Assembly (NCBI GenBank): GCA_964468725.1
Contig: CAYXVU010000198.1
Location: 1-11,162 of the forward strand
Source: CAYXVU01 sp964468725
GTDB taxonomy: Bacteria > Acidobacteriota > Blastocatellia > UBA7656
Length of the DNA stretch: 11,162 bases
Direction: 5' to 3'
Position numbers and translations under genes: made by a program. Below the pieces are notes generated by a model, which made no database searches, was not told the origin of the DNA, and saw only the letters and a program-made list of their open reading frames with translations. This document shows, one piece after another, positions 4,714 to 11,162 of this stretch. How positions within the stretch are numbered: position 1 is the first letter of the stretch; each line of letters starts with the position of its first letter.

Positions 4714-7072
4714 ACAGCCCTCCGCCAAAACGAACGCGGACGCCACAACTGAAATTCAAGCGATAAGCCGGAAAACCGAGCGCCTCTTCATAGTCGTCAT
4801 TGAGAAAATTTTCAAGGCGCATGAAAAGGCTAAGATACCGATTCAGACGATACGAGCCAGATGCATTCAGTTTTGCATACCCTTCATTGATGATGGGTCT
4901 TCCGTTTAAGTTGAATCGCGCTCCGGTTATCGCATCCAAATCTCGGCGTTCGCCGACAAGCGAGCCGGTAACGGAAAGATCAAATTGTTGCTCAACCCAA
5001 CTGACTTCAAACGCTCCAGCGTGTCGTGGCCTGCGGATCAACGGCAGGCCAATCTCCCGGCTCAACGCATTCGCCGCACGATCAAGCTGCGAATCAAGAT
5101 AGGTATAGCTGGCTCGCAAAGCCAGTTTCAGGGTCGGACGCACTCTTCCAGTCAGTTCAACTCCGCGAGCAGAAGCTCGTTCGAGATTGATGAAATTGGT
5201 TAGCCGCCCGTCAGGTAATTGAATTGGGCCAAAGGTCGCGGGGTCGAATCGAAATACGATCAGATCGCGAAAGCGATTGTCAAAATAGTTGGCCTCCAGC
5301 GCAACCCGACGATGGTAAAACTCTTGAACGATGCCGAAGTCATAAGCAATAACCCGCTCAGGATTGAGCGCAGGGTTACCTAAAAAGAAGAGGTTCGGGC
5401 TGAAGGATTCGACTAATGACGGCTCTTTGATGCCAGTGTTAAAACTCGCACTCAGTCGAGTAATCCCAAACAGCGCATCCTCTTGATGCGGTCTTACGAT
5501 GGCCGACAGAGCAATGTGTGGGTTTGCCGATACTCCAAAACCGACATCGCCGATGGGAGCTGTTGATCCGAGTACGGCAAGCGCCGCCCGTAAATCCTCC
5601 GGCACGTCGCCGCTGTTTCTTTCAATGCGAACTCCGCCGTTAATAAAAACCCGGTCATGCCATGAGAATTGATCTTGAAAGTAGATCCCGACATTGTTGC
5701 GCGAAGGGGAGACGCGGCTGAATTCGTCTGTGAAAACGGCTGCCTCATTTTCATAATCAAGCCCGGCGGTGAAGAGATTATGGCGATTGAGCGCAGCTAT
5801 CGTTTGGTAATGCACGCCTGCGCGCTTTTGATGCTCTCGAAAATTGAGGGTGAAATCATCGCCAAAAGAGAATGGGGGCAAGGGTGGCCGCTCCGGCTTG
5901 GTGAGGTCTTGCGCGATGGGGTCGAAACTGAAGGTATCAAACTCAGAATAGATCCCGCGAACCGATTGTTGCCATCGGGCGGTGGTCTTCCACTCGAAGG
6001 TTGCTCCCAACGCCAGGTCTTTGTGAGATTGTCGCTGGTCAGGGTCGGCAAACAGGTTTGCCGTCGGGCCGGATATTCCCAACTCGTTATCATTGAAACG
6101 CGAAGTCACTCGAAGATCAGCCATCGAGTTGAACCGAAATCCGAGATTGGCTGATGCCGAGCGATTGATGAAGTCATTGTTCTCAATGCGGCTATCGGTG
6201 GATAAGAATCCGAAGCTTGCCGAGTAATCAAACCAATTCTGAATTCCTGACAATCTTGCGGTTTCCCGATGAAAGTCGAAACTGCCGCCTTCGGCGGAGA
6301 GTTCGAGCGCCGGTGTAGCCGTCGTGCCGCGATGGGTAATCAATTGCACAACACTGGTCATGGCATCCGAGCCGAAAAGCGCACTTCGCGCCCCCTTTAC
6401 CACTTCGACGCGAGCGAAATTTTCTGGAGTCAGGAAGGCAAAATCGAAAGCTCCGCCCGCAGCGTTTACCGGCACGCCATCAATCAGAACTTTGTTGTAA
6501 TCCGATTCTCCGCCGCGCGTGAAGATTGACGTGATACCGCCCCGCCCGCTTGTTTGCACCACTTGCAATCCGGGCAATAAGCGCAGCGGTTCGGAAATCT
6601 GGCTCTGACTTATCCGCTGCAAATCCTCTGCGGTGATGACCGCTGACGCGCCCGCTAACTGTTCTTCTAACGCACCCGTGCGGGTATCCGTAACGATGAC
6701 ATAATCGGTGATCGCCGCAATGGTGAGAGTAATGGTAATCGCTTCTGTGCCATTAGCGCCTAGCGAAACCCGCTGCTTCTCTTTTTGAGCGAAACCGTTG
6801 GCTTCGACTTGAATCAGATAGTCTCCGGCAGCTACCTTCCCGAATGCAAAGTTGCCTTCATCGTTCGTATATGTTTGTTGACGAATCACGCCGATAGCAT
6901 CGAGCAAGATAACACGCGACTTGGCTACGGCAGCGCCCTGCGTATCAATCACTTTGCCGGTAAGGGAGCCGCTTTCTACAGCCGACAGAGCGAACGTGTT
7001 CCCACTCAGGGTAGCCAACAGGAAGATGGATAAAATTGATCGTTTGAGAGATTGTAGAGAGAGACAAGGCAT
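4712..7072 (-). CDS. btuB: TonB-dependent outer-membrane receptor, vitamin B12 (BtuB-like)
   Basis: A 786-residue outer-membrane receptor that would bring cobalamin into the periplasm using TonB energy. Residues 1-29 are a signal peptide. Residues 36-117 are a carboxypeptidase-regulatory-like beta-sandwich (SGSLTGKVIDTQGAAVAKS), common in receptors of Bacteroidota and Acidobacteriota but absent from E. coli BtuB. The stretch DYVIVTDTR near 123-131 is a plausible TonB-box region. The plug spans about 135-250, with SIFTRGGESDYNKVLIDGVP and VEVVKGARSALFGSDAM. The rest is the beta-barrel, ending in LENFLNDDYEEALGFPAYRL. It stops with FGGGL rather than a terminal aromatic residue. The ATG has an AAAGGAG site 7 nt upstream. 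A cobalamin riboswitch just before it and btuFCD upstream give the substrate; the protein alone would only say TonB receptor. It could also take corrinoid precursors. Confidence 0.9.
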   Translation of the reverse strand: MPCLSLQSLKRSILSIFLLATLSGNTFALSAVESGSLTGKVIDTQGAAVAKSRVILLDAIGVIRQQTYTNDEGNFAFGKVAAGDYLIQVEANGFAQKEKQRVSLGANGTEAITITLTIAAITDYVIVTDTRTGALEEQLAGASAVITAEDLQRISQSQISEPLRLLPGLQVVQTSGRGGITSIFTRGGESDYNKVLIDGVPVNAAGGAFDFAFLTPENFARVEVVKGARSALFGSDAMTSVVQLITHRGTTATPALELSAEGGSFDFHRETARLSGIQNWFDYSASFGFLSTDSRIENNDFINRSASANLGFRFNSMADLRVTSRFNDNELGISGPTANLFADPDQRQSHKDLALGATFEWKTTARWQQSVRGIYSEFDTFSFDPIAQDLTKPERPPLPPFSFGDDFTLNFREHQKRAGVHYQTIAALNRHNLFTAGLDYENEAAVFTDEFSRVSPSRNNVGIYFQDQFSWHDRVFINGGVRIERNSGDVPEDLRAALAVLGSTAPIGDVGFGVSANPHIALSAIVRPHQEDALFGITRLSASFNTGIKEPSLVESFSPNLFFLGNPALNPERVIAYDFGIVQEFYHRRVALEANYFDNRFRDLIVFRFDPATFGPIQLPDGRLTNFINLERASARGVELTGRVRPTLKLALRASYTYLDSQLDRAANALSREIGLPLIRRPRHAGAFEVSWVEQQFDLSVTGSLVGERRDLDAITGARFNLNGRPIINEGYAKLNASGSYRLNRYLSLFMRLENFLNDDYEEALGFPAYRLNFSCGVRVRFGGGL

Positions 7073-7079
7073 GACGATT

Positions 7080-7095
7080 CTCCTTTCCGCGAAAG
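7080..7095 (-). promoter_or_regulatory. btuB ribosome binding site with overlapping hairpin
   Basis: The strong site AAAGGAG (7086-7080) ends 7 nt before the btuB ATG. Its AAAG part also forms the right arm of a small hairpin, CTTTC (7095-7091), loop GCG, GAAAG (7087-7083). The hairpin lies just after the B12 aptamer and could hide the ribosome site when cobalamin is bound. No terminator with a U-run is present, which favours translational control. The stem is only 5 bp, so this is a suggestion. Confidence 0.45.
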
Positions 7096-7108
7096 AGTTT
7101 TAAGTTGA

Positions 7109-7265
7109 ATCATCGCGCAGGTTTCCTGACTTTGCGCCGTACTCCATCAATAGCCTAGCCCGACGCCTTCCCGCCGATTACGGCAGTGGCACGTCCATCG
7201 GTTTCGTTGCGCTTCACAGTTGCGGGACAGTGGCGGACTTGCACCGCCTTCCCGGCTACGATGAT
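7109..7265 (-). promoter_or_regulatory. Cobalamin riboswitch 1 (upstream of btuB)
   Basis: The minus strand shows the conserved core of the cobalamin aptamer. The segment at 7253-7216 has GGGAA, then GGTGCAAGTCCGCC, then ACTGTCCCGC. The B12 box AGTCAGGAAACCTGC is at 7131-7117. The closing stem P1 pairs ATCATCG (7265-7259) with CGATGAT (7115-7109), a perfect 7 bp. B12 or a derivative binding should lower expression of the next gene, btuB, whose ATG is 37 nt downstream. The left arm of P1 covers the last Ser-Ser codons of btuD, and the btuD stop codon lies inside the aptamer. The domain size, about 157 nt, is normal. Confidence 0.95.
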
Positions 7266-8047
7266 CGTTTGATGTGATGCGGAGCTACCAAAGTGATTCG
7301 CGGCGCTCCGCTCACAGGGTTTCGATCAACCAGTAAATCGGTTTCAAAGAGCGAACTGAGCAGCTTTTCTGTCATCACTTCATCGGGTGATCCGAAGGCG
7401 ACGACTTCACCCGCTTTTAACAACAAAACTTTGTCTGCATATTCAGCGGCGAGGTTCAGTTCGTGAGTGACAACAATGGCCGAGAGCTTCCCCGTCGCAG
7501 TCAAAGTGCGCACCATTTCGAACAATCCCACTTGATGAGCGACATCAAGGTTTGCCACCGGCTCATCAAGCAAAAGCATTCGCGGGTTCGATACCAAAGC
7601 GCGCGCCAACATCACACGTTGTCGCTCGCCCCCCGATAACCTGGTTACAATCCGACTGGCGAACGAGGTAGCTTGCGTCAGCGCCATCGCGCGTTGAGCT
7701 TCGATCAAGTCCTGTTCGCTTTCAAATCCGAAGATGCGACCTTGAGCGAACCGACCTTGTAAGACATATTCCAACGAGGTGAGCGGAAAACGCAGGCTGG
7801 CATCTTGCGGAACATATCCGAAACGTGCGGCCAGTTCTCTGCGCGATAGAGATTGCACTTCGCGTTCTTCAAATCGGATTCGACCGTTCGTCGGTTCTAA
7901 AATTCGTAGCAAATTTTTAAGCAGCGTGCTTTTGCCGGAACCATTCGGCCCGATGATGGCGACGAGTTCACCGGCGTGAACGGTGAACGAAACCCCTTTC
8001 AACACGGGCGTTGTATAGTCAAAGGCTAGATCACAGACTTCGAGCAT
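7256..8047 (-). CDS. btuD: ABC transporter ATPase for vitamin B12
   Basis: The 263-residue cytoplasmic ATPase that powers the BtuCD importer. Walker A is GPNGSGKST at 33-41, the Q-loop is Gln81 in YVPQD, the signature is LSGGERQ at 137-143, Walker B is MLLLDEP at 157-163 and the switch His is His195 in VTHEL. All catalytic parts are intact. Length and pattern match the FecE/BtuD/HmuV family, which also serves siderophores and heme. The cobalamin riboswitches on both sides point to B12. The ATG at 8047 lies 5 nt after the btuC stop and has only a poor ribosome site, so coupled translation is likely. The C-terminal codons double as one arm of riboswitch 1. Confidence 0.92.
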   Translation of the reverse strand: MLEVCDLAFDYTTPVLKGVSFTVHAGELVAIIGPNGSGKSTLLKNLLRILEPTNGRIRFEEREVQSLSRRELAARFGYVPQDASLRFPLTSLEYVLQGRFAQGRIFGFESEQDLIEAQRAMALTQATSFASRIVTRLSGGERQRVMLARALVSNPRMLLLDEPVANLDVAHQVGLFEMVRTLTATGKLSAIVVTHELNLAAEYADKVLLLKAGEVVAFGSPDEVMTEKLLSSLFETDLLVDRNPVSGAPRITLVAPHHIKRSS

Positions 8048-8052
8048 TGTGT

Positions 8053-9123
8053 TTAACTCGTTCGCCGTAACAGGTAAATGAAGACGGGCGCACCAATCAG
8101 CGCCGTGAGCACGCCAATATGTAATTCACGAGGCGCAGCAATCGTCCGAGCCACAGTGTCAGTTATCAGTAAAAAGGTCGAGCCGACGAGAATCGCTCCC
8201 GGAATTACCAGGCGATTATCGCTGCCGCCTGCTAATCGGATGGCATGCGGAATGACTAGCCCGACAAACCCGATGACACCGCTGATGGCGACGGCTGCGC
8301 CCGTAATCAGCGAAGAAGCCAGATAGACCATCAGCTTGACACGCTCAACTGAAACGCCGAGCGCCAGCGCATCCTCTTCGCCTACCATAATCAAATTCAA
8401 GCTGCGAGCATTGGCAAAGATGATGGCAATGCCAAGAGCAATGAAGACCGTGACCAACGGGAGCAATCCGGTATCGGCATTAAGATCGCCGATCAGCCAC
8501 GAAAAGACGCTTTGCAACCGCGACCCTGCCGCAGAGGTCACTAAATAGATCACGACCGATGAAAGAAAGGTATTAACGATCACTCCTGCCAGCACCAAAC
8601 GTTCGGTTGAACCGCGCTCACGGCTTTGTCCGAGAAAATAGACCGCAACGATTGCCAGTACTGCGCCGAGAAATGCCGCTAATGGCTTACTGAGCGGTAG
8701 CCACGAAACGAATAGGATTGCACTAATGGCTCCGACCGCCGCGCCAGTTGAAACGCCCAACACATAAGGATCGGCCAGCGGATTACGCAATAAAGCCTGA
8801 TAGGCGGCTCCGGCAACTGCAAGCGCCGCGCCAACGATGATGGCAGCCCACACTCGAGGTAAACGAATCTCGGTAATAATGGTCTGATGTTCCTGCGGAA
8901 CATCAGCCGGTACGCCAGTTATCTTAGCTGCGAGGATTTTCAAAATTGTGGTGACGCCAATGCTTTCGCTGCCAACAGCGATGGCGATCATTACAGCGAG
9001 GACAAAAGCCACAGCCAAAACAATGAGAATCATCGTTAACCGTCTGGGGGTCAGTCGCGCCGTCAGTAGAGAGGATTCTTTTGTTTGAGTTATGGCAATC
9101 GTTTGCATTCGATGTTTACTCAT
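8053..9123 (-). CDS. btuC: ABC transporter permease for vitamin B12
   Basis: A 356-residue inner-membrane permease of the FecCD/BtuC family, normal in length, with about ten hydrophobic helices starting near the MILIVLAVAFVLAVMIAIAV segment. Family motifs are clear: EIRLPRVWAAIIVGAALAVA, YQALLRNPLADPYVLGVSTG, and near the end GFVGLVIPHAIRLAGG, the loop that contacts the ATPase. Two copies would form the channel, fed by BtuF and driven by BtuD. The frame is open to a start at 9162, but the ATG at 9123-9121 overlaps the btuF stop as ATGAGTAA. That arrangement is typical of coupled translation, so I chose it. Siderophore or heme permeases look alike; the riboswitches decide for B12. Confidence 0.92.
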   Translation of the reverse strand: MSKHRMQTIAITQTKESSLLTARLTPRRLTMILIVLAVAFVLAVMIAIAVGSESIGVTTILKILAAKITGVPADVPQEHQTIITEIRLPRVWAAIIVGAALAVAGAAYQALLRNPLADPYVLGVSTGAAVGAISAILFVSWLPLSKPLAAFLGAVLAIVAVYFLGQSRERGSTERLVLAGVIVNTFLSSVVIYLVTSAAGSRLQSVFSWLIGDLNADTGLLPLVTVFIALGIAIIFANARSLNLIMVGEEDALALGVSVERVKLMVYLASSLITGAAVAISGVIGFVGLVIPHAIRLAGGSDNRLVIPGAILVGSTFLLITDTVARTIAAPRELHIGVLTALIGAPVFIYLLRRTS

Positions 9124-10066
9124 CAGGGAAAATTTTTGCTGCCATCTGCTCGATGCCTTCAACGATGCGCGGGCCGGGTCTGAGCATCAACGCATCATCA
9201 AGTTGGTAAATGCGACCGGTTTGCGCAGCGGGCGTTTTGCCAAGCTTTTCGGGCAATTTAGCTTCGCCCGCTTGCAAAAAGATCACTTCGGGCTGGCGAG
9301 CAACAGCCGTCTCAAGGCTATATTGCGGGTAGTCATTCCGCTCGTCTGCGGATATGGAGATGCCGCCAGCTCGATCAATCAGATCGTTAATAAAACTATG
9401 GCCGCCAACGGTTATCAGCGGCTCGGCTCCGAGAATAAAGAGAACGCGGGGGGGGCGGCGCGAACCGATTCGATTGCGAACGGTTGCGAGGCGCGCACGC
9501 ATTGTCGCTGCTAGGCGCTGGGCTTCGGCTTCCGCGCCGACAATCCCACCCAACTTCTCCACTGAAGCGATCACCTCATCAACATTTTTCGGATTACTGA
9601 TATAGACCGCCACACCAACCTCTTCCAGTTTCCGAACGAATTCTTCAAGTTGACTGGAAGTAGAGATGATGACCAAATCGGGCTTGAGGGCAACGATCTT
9701 TTCGAGGCTTGGACGCAAAGTATCGCCGACTTTCTCTTTTACCTTCGCTTCGGCGGGGTAATCGCAATAACTGGTCACCCCGACAATTTGATTGGCCAAT
9801 CCGAGAGCAAAGAGCGATTCGGTAATCGAAGGGGCGAGCGAAACGATGCGCTTCGGGTGACCTTTGAGTTTCACTTCGCGCCCGAACTCGTCGGTGACGA
9901 TGAGTTGCGGTTCCGCAGACTGCGGCGTTTTGGCACAGCCAACGAGGAATAGGAGACTAACGCAAATAACAAGTGTGACGCGACGAGCAGGTTGTAAGCC
10001 TTCGCCGATTCCTATAAACCGAAAGAGGAGATGACCTGATGATAAAGAAGTGAGTCGGTCGCTCAA
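9116..10066 (-). CDS. btuF: Vitamin B12 ABC transporter substrate-binding lipoprotein
   Basis: A 316-residue class III binding protein (Peripla_BP_2 family) that would hold cobalamin in the periplasm and hand it to BtuCD. A hydrophobic stretch ends in the lipobox LVGC with Cys44, so it is a lipoprotein. Then come VTDEFGREVKLKGHPKRIVS, LAPSITESLFALGL and GVTSYCDYP, which are typical of BtuF. KPDLVIISTSSQ and the hinge region follow, and the protein ends near LMLRPGPRIVEGIEQMA, another BtuF-like motif. There is no ATG near the N-terminus. TTG at 10066-10064 has TAGGAA 7 nt upstream, whereas the farther TTG at 10093 has no ribosome site. The n-region of 29 residues is long, so the start remains uncertain. 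It is the first gene after riboswitch 2. Confidence 0.9.
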   Translation of the reverse strand: MSDRLTSLSSGHLLFRFIGIGEGLQPARRVTLVICVSLLFLVGCAKTPQSAEPQLIVTDEFGREVKLKGHPKRIVSLAPSITESLFALGLANQIVGVTSYCDYPAEAKVKEKVGDTLRPSLEKIVALKPDLVIISTSSQLEEFVRKLEEVGVAVYISNPKNVDEVIASVEKLGGIVGAEAEAQRLAATMRARLATVRNRIGSRRPPRVLFILGAEPLITVGGHSFINDLIDRAGGISISADERNDYPQYSLETAVARQPEVIFLQAGEAKLPEKLGKTPAAQTGRIYQLDDALMLRPGPRIVEGIEQMAAKIFPDE

Positions 10067-10073
10067 ATCAAAA

Positions 10074-10108
10074 TTCCTACCGCGCCAACGCAAGTTATCG
10101 AGCAGGAA
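10074..10108 (-). promoter_or_regulatory. Candidate Shine-Dalgarno-hiding hairpin of btuF
   Basis: On the minus strand TTCCTGC (10108-10102) can pair with GTAGGAA (10080-10074), 7 bp with one G-T pair, around a 21-nt loop. The right arm contains the TAGGAA ribosome site of the TTG start at 10066. It lies after the aptamer of riboswitch 2 and would fit translational switching. It also supports the chosen btuF start. Folding was done by eye. Confidence 0.4.
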
Positions 10109-10162
10109 AGAAGACCTAAGCTTCGTTCGCCGCTCCCGTTCACGCGCAGGCCGGACGATGTG

Positions 10163-10337
10163 GCTTCGGGCAGGTCTCCTGACTTAGCCTCGTGAACCGA
10201 TAGTTCGGTTGCCAGCGCGGCAGCCTTCCCAAGTCTCTCAGTGGCGTCGTGGCCGCGCTTTCAAGGTCATCACAGTGGCGGGACCGTGCGGGATTTACAC
10301 CCGCTTCCCTATTCTCTTCGAACTTCCTATTCGAAGC
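10163..10337 (-). promoter_or_regulatory. Cobalamin riboswitch 2 (upstream of btuFCD)
   Basis: The minus strand carries a full cobalamin aptamer. It has GGGAAGCGGGTGTAAATCCC (10309-10290), then the GCCACTGTGA segment near 10280-10270. GACTTGGGAAGGCTG follows near 10237-10223, and the B12 box AAGTCAGGAGACCTG is at 10185-10171. The outer stem may pair GCTTCG (10337-10332) with CGAAGC (10168-10163); the exact 5' edge is uncertain because another TTCG lies nearer the core. It controls btuF, whose start is about 97 nt downstream, and through it btuC and btuD. It differs clearly in its variable arms from riboswitch 1, so the two are not a recent duplication. Confidence 0.95.
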
Positions 10338-10379
10338 ACCCAAAGCAATTAAAAGGTGAAAAGATCAATTCACCAATGC

Positions 10380-10409
10380 ACGCTAGCATGCGCAAAAGAG
10401 CGTCGTCAA
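10380..10409 (-). promoter_or_regulatory. Weak candidate promoter of the B12 operon
   Basis: On the minus strand TTGACG (10409-10404) and TAGCGT (10385-10380) are 18 bp apart, and a TG lies one base before the -10, as in extended -10 promoters. Transcription would begin near 10373, a short way before riboswitch 2. The -10 is poor. The imperfect palindrome GCACGCTAGCATGC (10378-10391) overlaps it and might be an operator or chance. The rest of 10410-10520 holds nothing I can recognise. Confidence 0.3.
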
Positions 10410-10520
10410 ATAGCGCACAATTTTTTCTGCTCCTTGTTCGCGTTCATAAGGTCATTCCGTTCCCAACTGAAATTAGACACGAAGTTGACGGATTTCATAG
10501 ATACATCAGTTCAAGTCCTC

Positions 10521-11162
10521 TCAGTCATTGAACTGGAAGGTCAATCTTACGGTGACGGTAGAATGCTGATGGTCAGGTTGAATTTGAATGCCAATCTTCT
10601 TGGGCTTGGTTATTCTGATGAGGTCTTGCAAGTCTTTCCGTGTCGCCTCATCCAAATAGGAGGTATCGAAGACCTCGCCGGGTTTGAGCCGCCACTTTTT
10701 CTTCGCTTCTTCGGCATCCCTTTCGGAGAGGCCAGTGATGATCAAATCGCCCATGCGAAATTGCGCGCCCTCAGCAATCTTCATATGCAGGGAGACGCGC
10801 CGATTGCCTTCATCAAATTCAATGGCGGGAGTGATGGCGGCAAGCAGATAGCCGCGTTTGCCATAAGCGGCTGTGATCTCCTTACGACTACGGTCTACTT
10901 GTATTCCATTTGCGACATCGCCCTCTTTTAGCCCAAGTATCTTGCCTAAATCCAATTCCGTGAGGGCCTGATTCCCTTGCCATTCGACTTTCTCTACCTG
11001 ATAGGCGGATCCTTCTTCGACGGTGATTTTGAAGGCGACTCGATCTTTGCAATTACCATCAGTGACGAGTTGCGCTTGTGGCGACGTAAACTTGGCGCGC
11101 AGGTGGCCGCGTTCACGATATAACGGCAACAAGTCTGTCGTGATGGAATCGAGTGCAAAGCT
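10521..11162 (-). CDS. POTRA-domain protein, BamA/TamA-like, without barrel (5' part missing)
   Basis: The frame is open at the window edge, so the N-terminus is missing; 213 residues are visible. It begins inside a POTRA repeat (LPLYRERGHLRAKF), followed by a complete one (AYQVEKVEWQGNQALTELDL through AYGKRGYLLAAITPAIEFDE) and another beginning at AQFRMGDLIITGLSERDAEE. The GY-L-A and G-N/L-S patterns are those of POTRA domains of BamA and TamA, which guide outer-membrane proteins. In those proteins a beta-barrel of several hundred residues follows. Here the protein ends after a short strand-rich tail (STVTVRLTFQFND), so it lacks a barrel. It is probably periplasmic, as an accessory or a stand-alone POTRA protein. 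It is co-directional with btuF but separated by the riboswitch leader, so it is probably not part of that unit. Confidence 0.78.
   Translation of the reverse strand, partial: SFALDSITTDLLPLYRERGHLRAKFTSPQAQLVTDGNCKDRVAFKITVEEGSAYQVEKVEWQGNQALTELDLGKILGLKEGDVANGIQVDRSRKEITAAYGKRGYLLAAITPAIEFDEGNRRVSLHMKIAEGAQFRMGDLIITGLSERDAEEAKKKWRLKPGEVFDTSYLDEATRKDLQDLIRITKPKKIGIQIQPDHQHSTVTVRLTFQFND

Noticed and set aside
4422..4748. Minus-strand open frame of 108 codons after btuB
   Set aside because: It overlaps the end of btuB and reads the wrong frame through the decayed DUF3179 gene. The hydrophobic helices appear only in the rebuilt frame.
5669..6154. Plus-strand open frame of 161 codons inside btuB
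   Set aside because: It is antisense to a continuous 786-residue receptor frame and has no domain or ribosome site.
7256..10066. Siderophore or heme uptake operon
   Set aside because: The protein families would allow it, but two cobalamin riboswitches directly before btuF and btuB make B12 the likely substrate.
10140..10343. Minus-strand open frame of 67 codons
   Set aside because: It coincides with the cobalamin riboswitch 2 aptamer, so it is structured RNA rather than protein.
10356..10931. Plus-strand open frame of 191 codons
   Set aside because: It is antisense to the POTRA gene, which has clear family motifs on the minus strand.

Overview
The window looks like a chromosomal segment of an environmental Gram-negative bacterium. 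A TonB-dependent outer-membrane receptor, a lipoprotein substrate binder and a POTRA protein all imply an outer membrane. The style of several proteins suggests Acidobacteriota, perhaps Blastocatellia: a cytochrome c fused to a copper-monooxygenase-like module, a TonB receptor with an N-terminal carboxypeptidase-regulatory-like domain, a family 5 uracil-DNA glycosylase and a DUF3179 protein. This placement is an inference from protein style, not from a marker gene. The run of ten N bases shows that this is a scaffold from a draft or metagenome assembly.

Left part (1-3981). A 3'-truncated cytochrome c / copper-monooxygenase-like secreted protein and an alpha/beta hydrolase lie on the minus strand. 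Divergent from them on the plus strand are a family 5 uracil-DNA glycosylase, a membrane-anchored thioredoxin-like protein and a small, very basic secreted protein with a peptidoglycan-binding domain. Good sigma70-type promoters precede the last two. Between them lies a 303-bp non-coding stretch (3037-3339) with an assembly gap flanked by a 23-bp direct repeat that contains a palindrome.

Middle (3975-4711). A decayed DUF3179 membrane-protein gene on the minus strand overlaps the end of the peptidoglycan-binding gene by 7 bp. Its reading frame can be rebuilt across two in-frame stops and two frameshifts.

Right part (4712-10409), all on the minus strand: a complete vitamin B12 uptake locus. 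In transcription order it is cobalamin riboswitch 2, btuF (lipoprotein binder), btuC (permease), btuD (ATPase), cobalamin riboswitch 1, btuB (outer-membrane receptor). The btuF-btuC overlap (8 bp) and the btuC-btuD gap (5 bp) indicate translational coupling. Riboswitch 1 begins inside the last codons of btuD, and no clear promoter for btuB was seen. The five parts may therefore sit on one transcript with two B12 sensors in series: one before the inner-membrane transporter and one before the receptor. Both leaders carry a candidate hairpin that would hide the Shine-Dalgarno sequence of the next gene, which suggests translational control.

The window ends inside a BamA-like POTRA-domain gene that stops without any beta-barrel. 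I found no tRNA, rRNA, transposase or cas gene. The most interesting items are the serial riboswitch arrangement with an aptamer stem embedded in coding sequence, and the repeat-flanked gap. Neither amounts to a wholly new system on this evidence.
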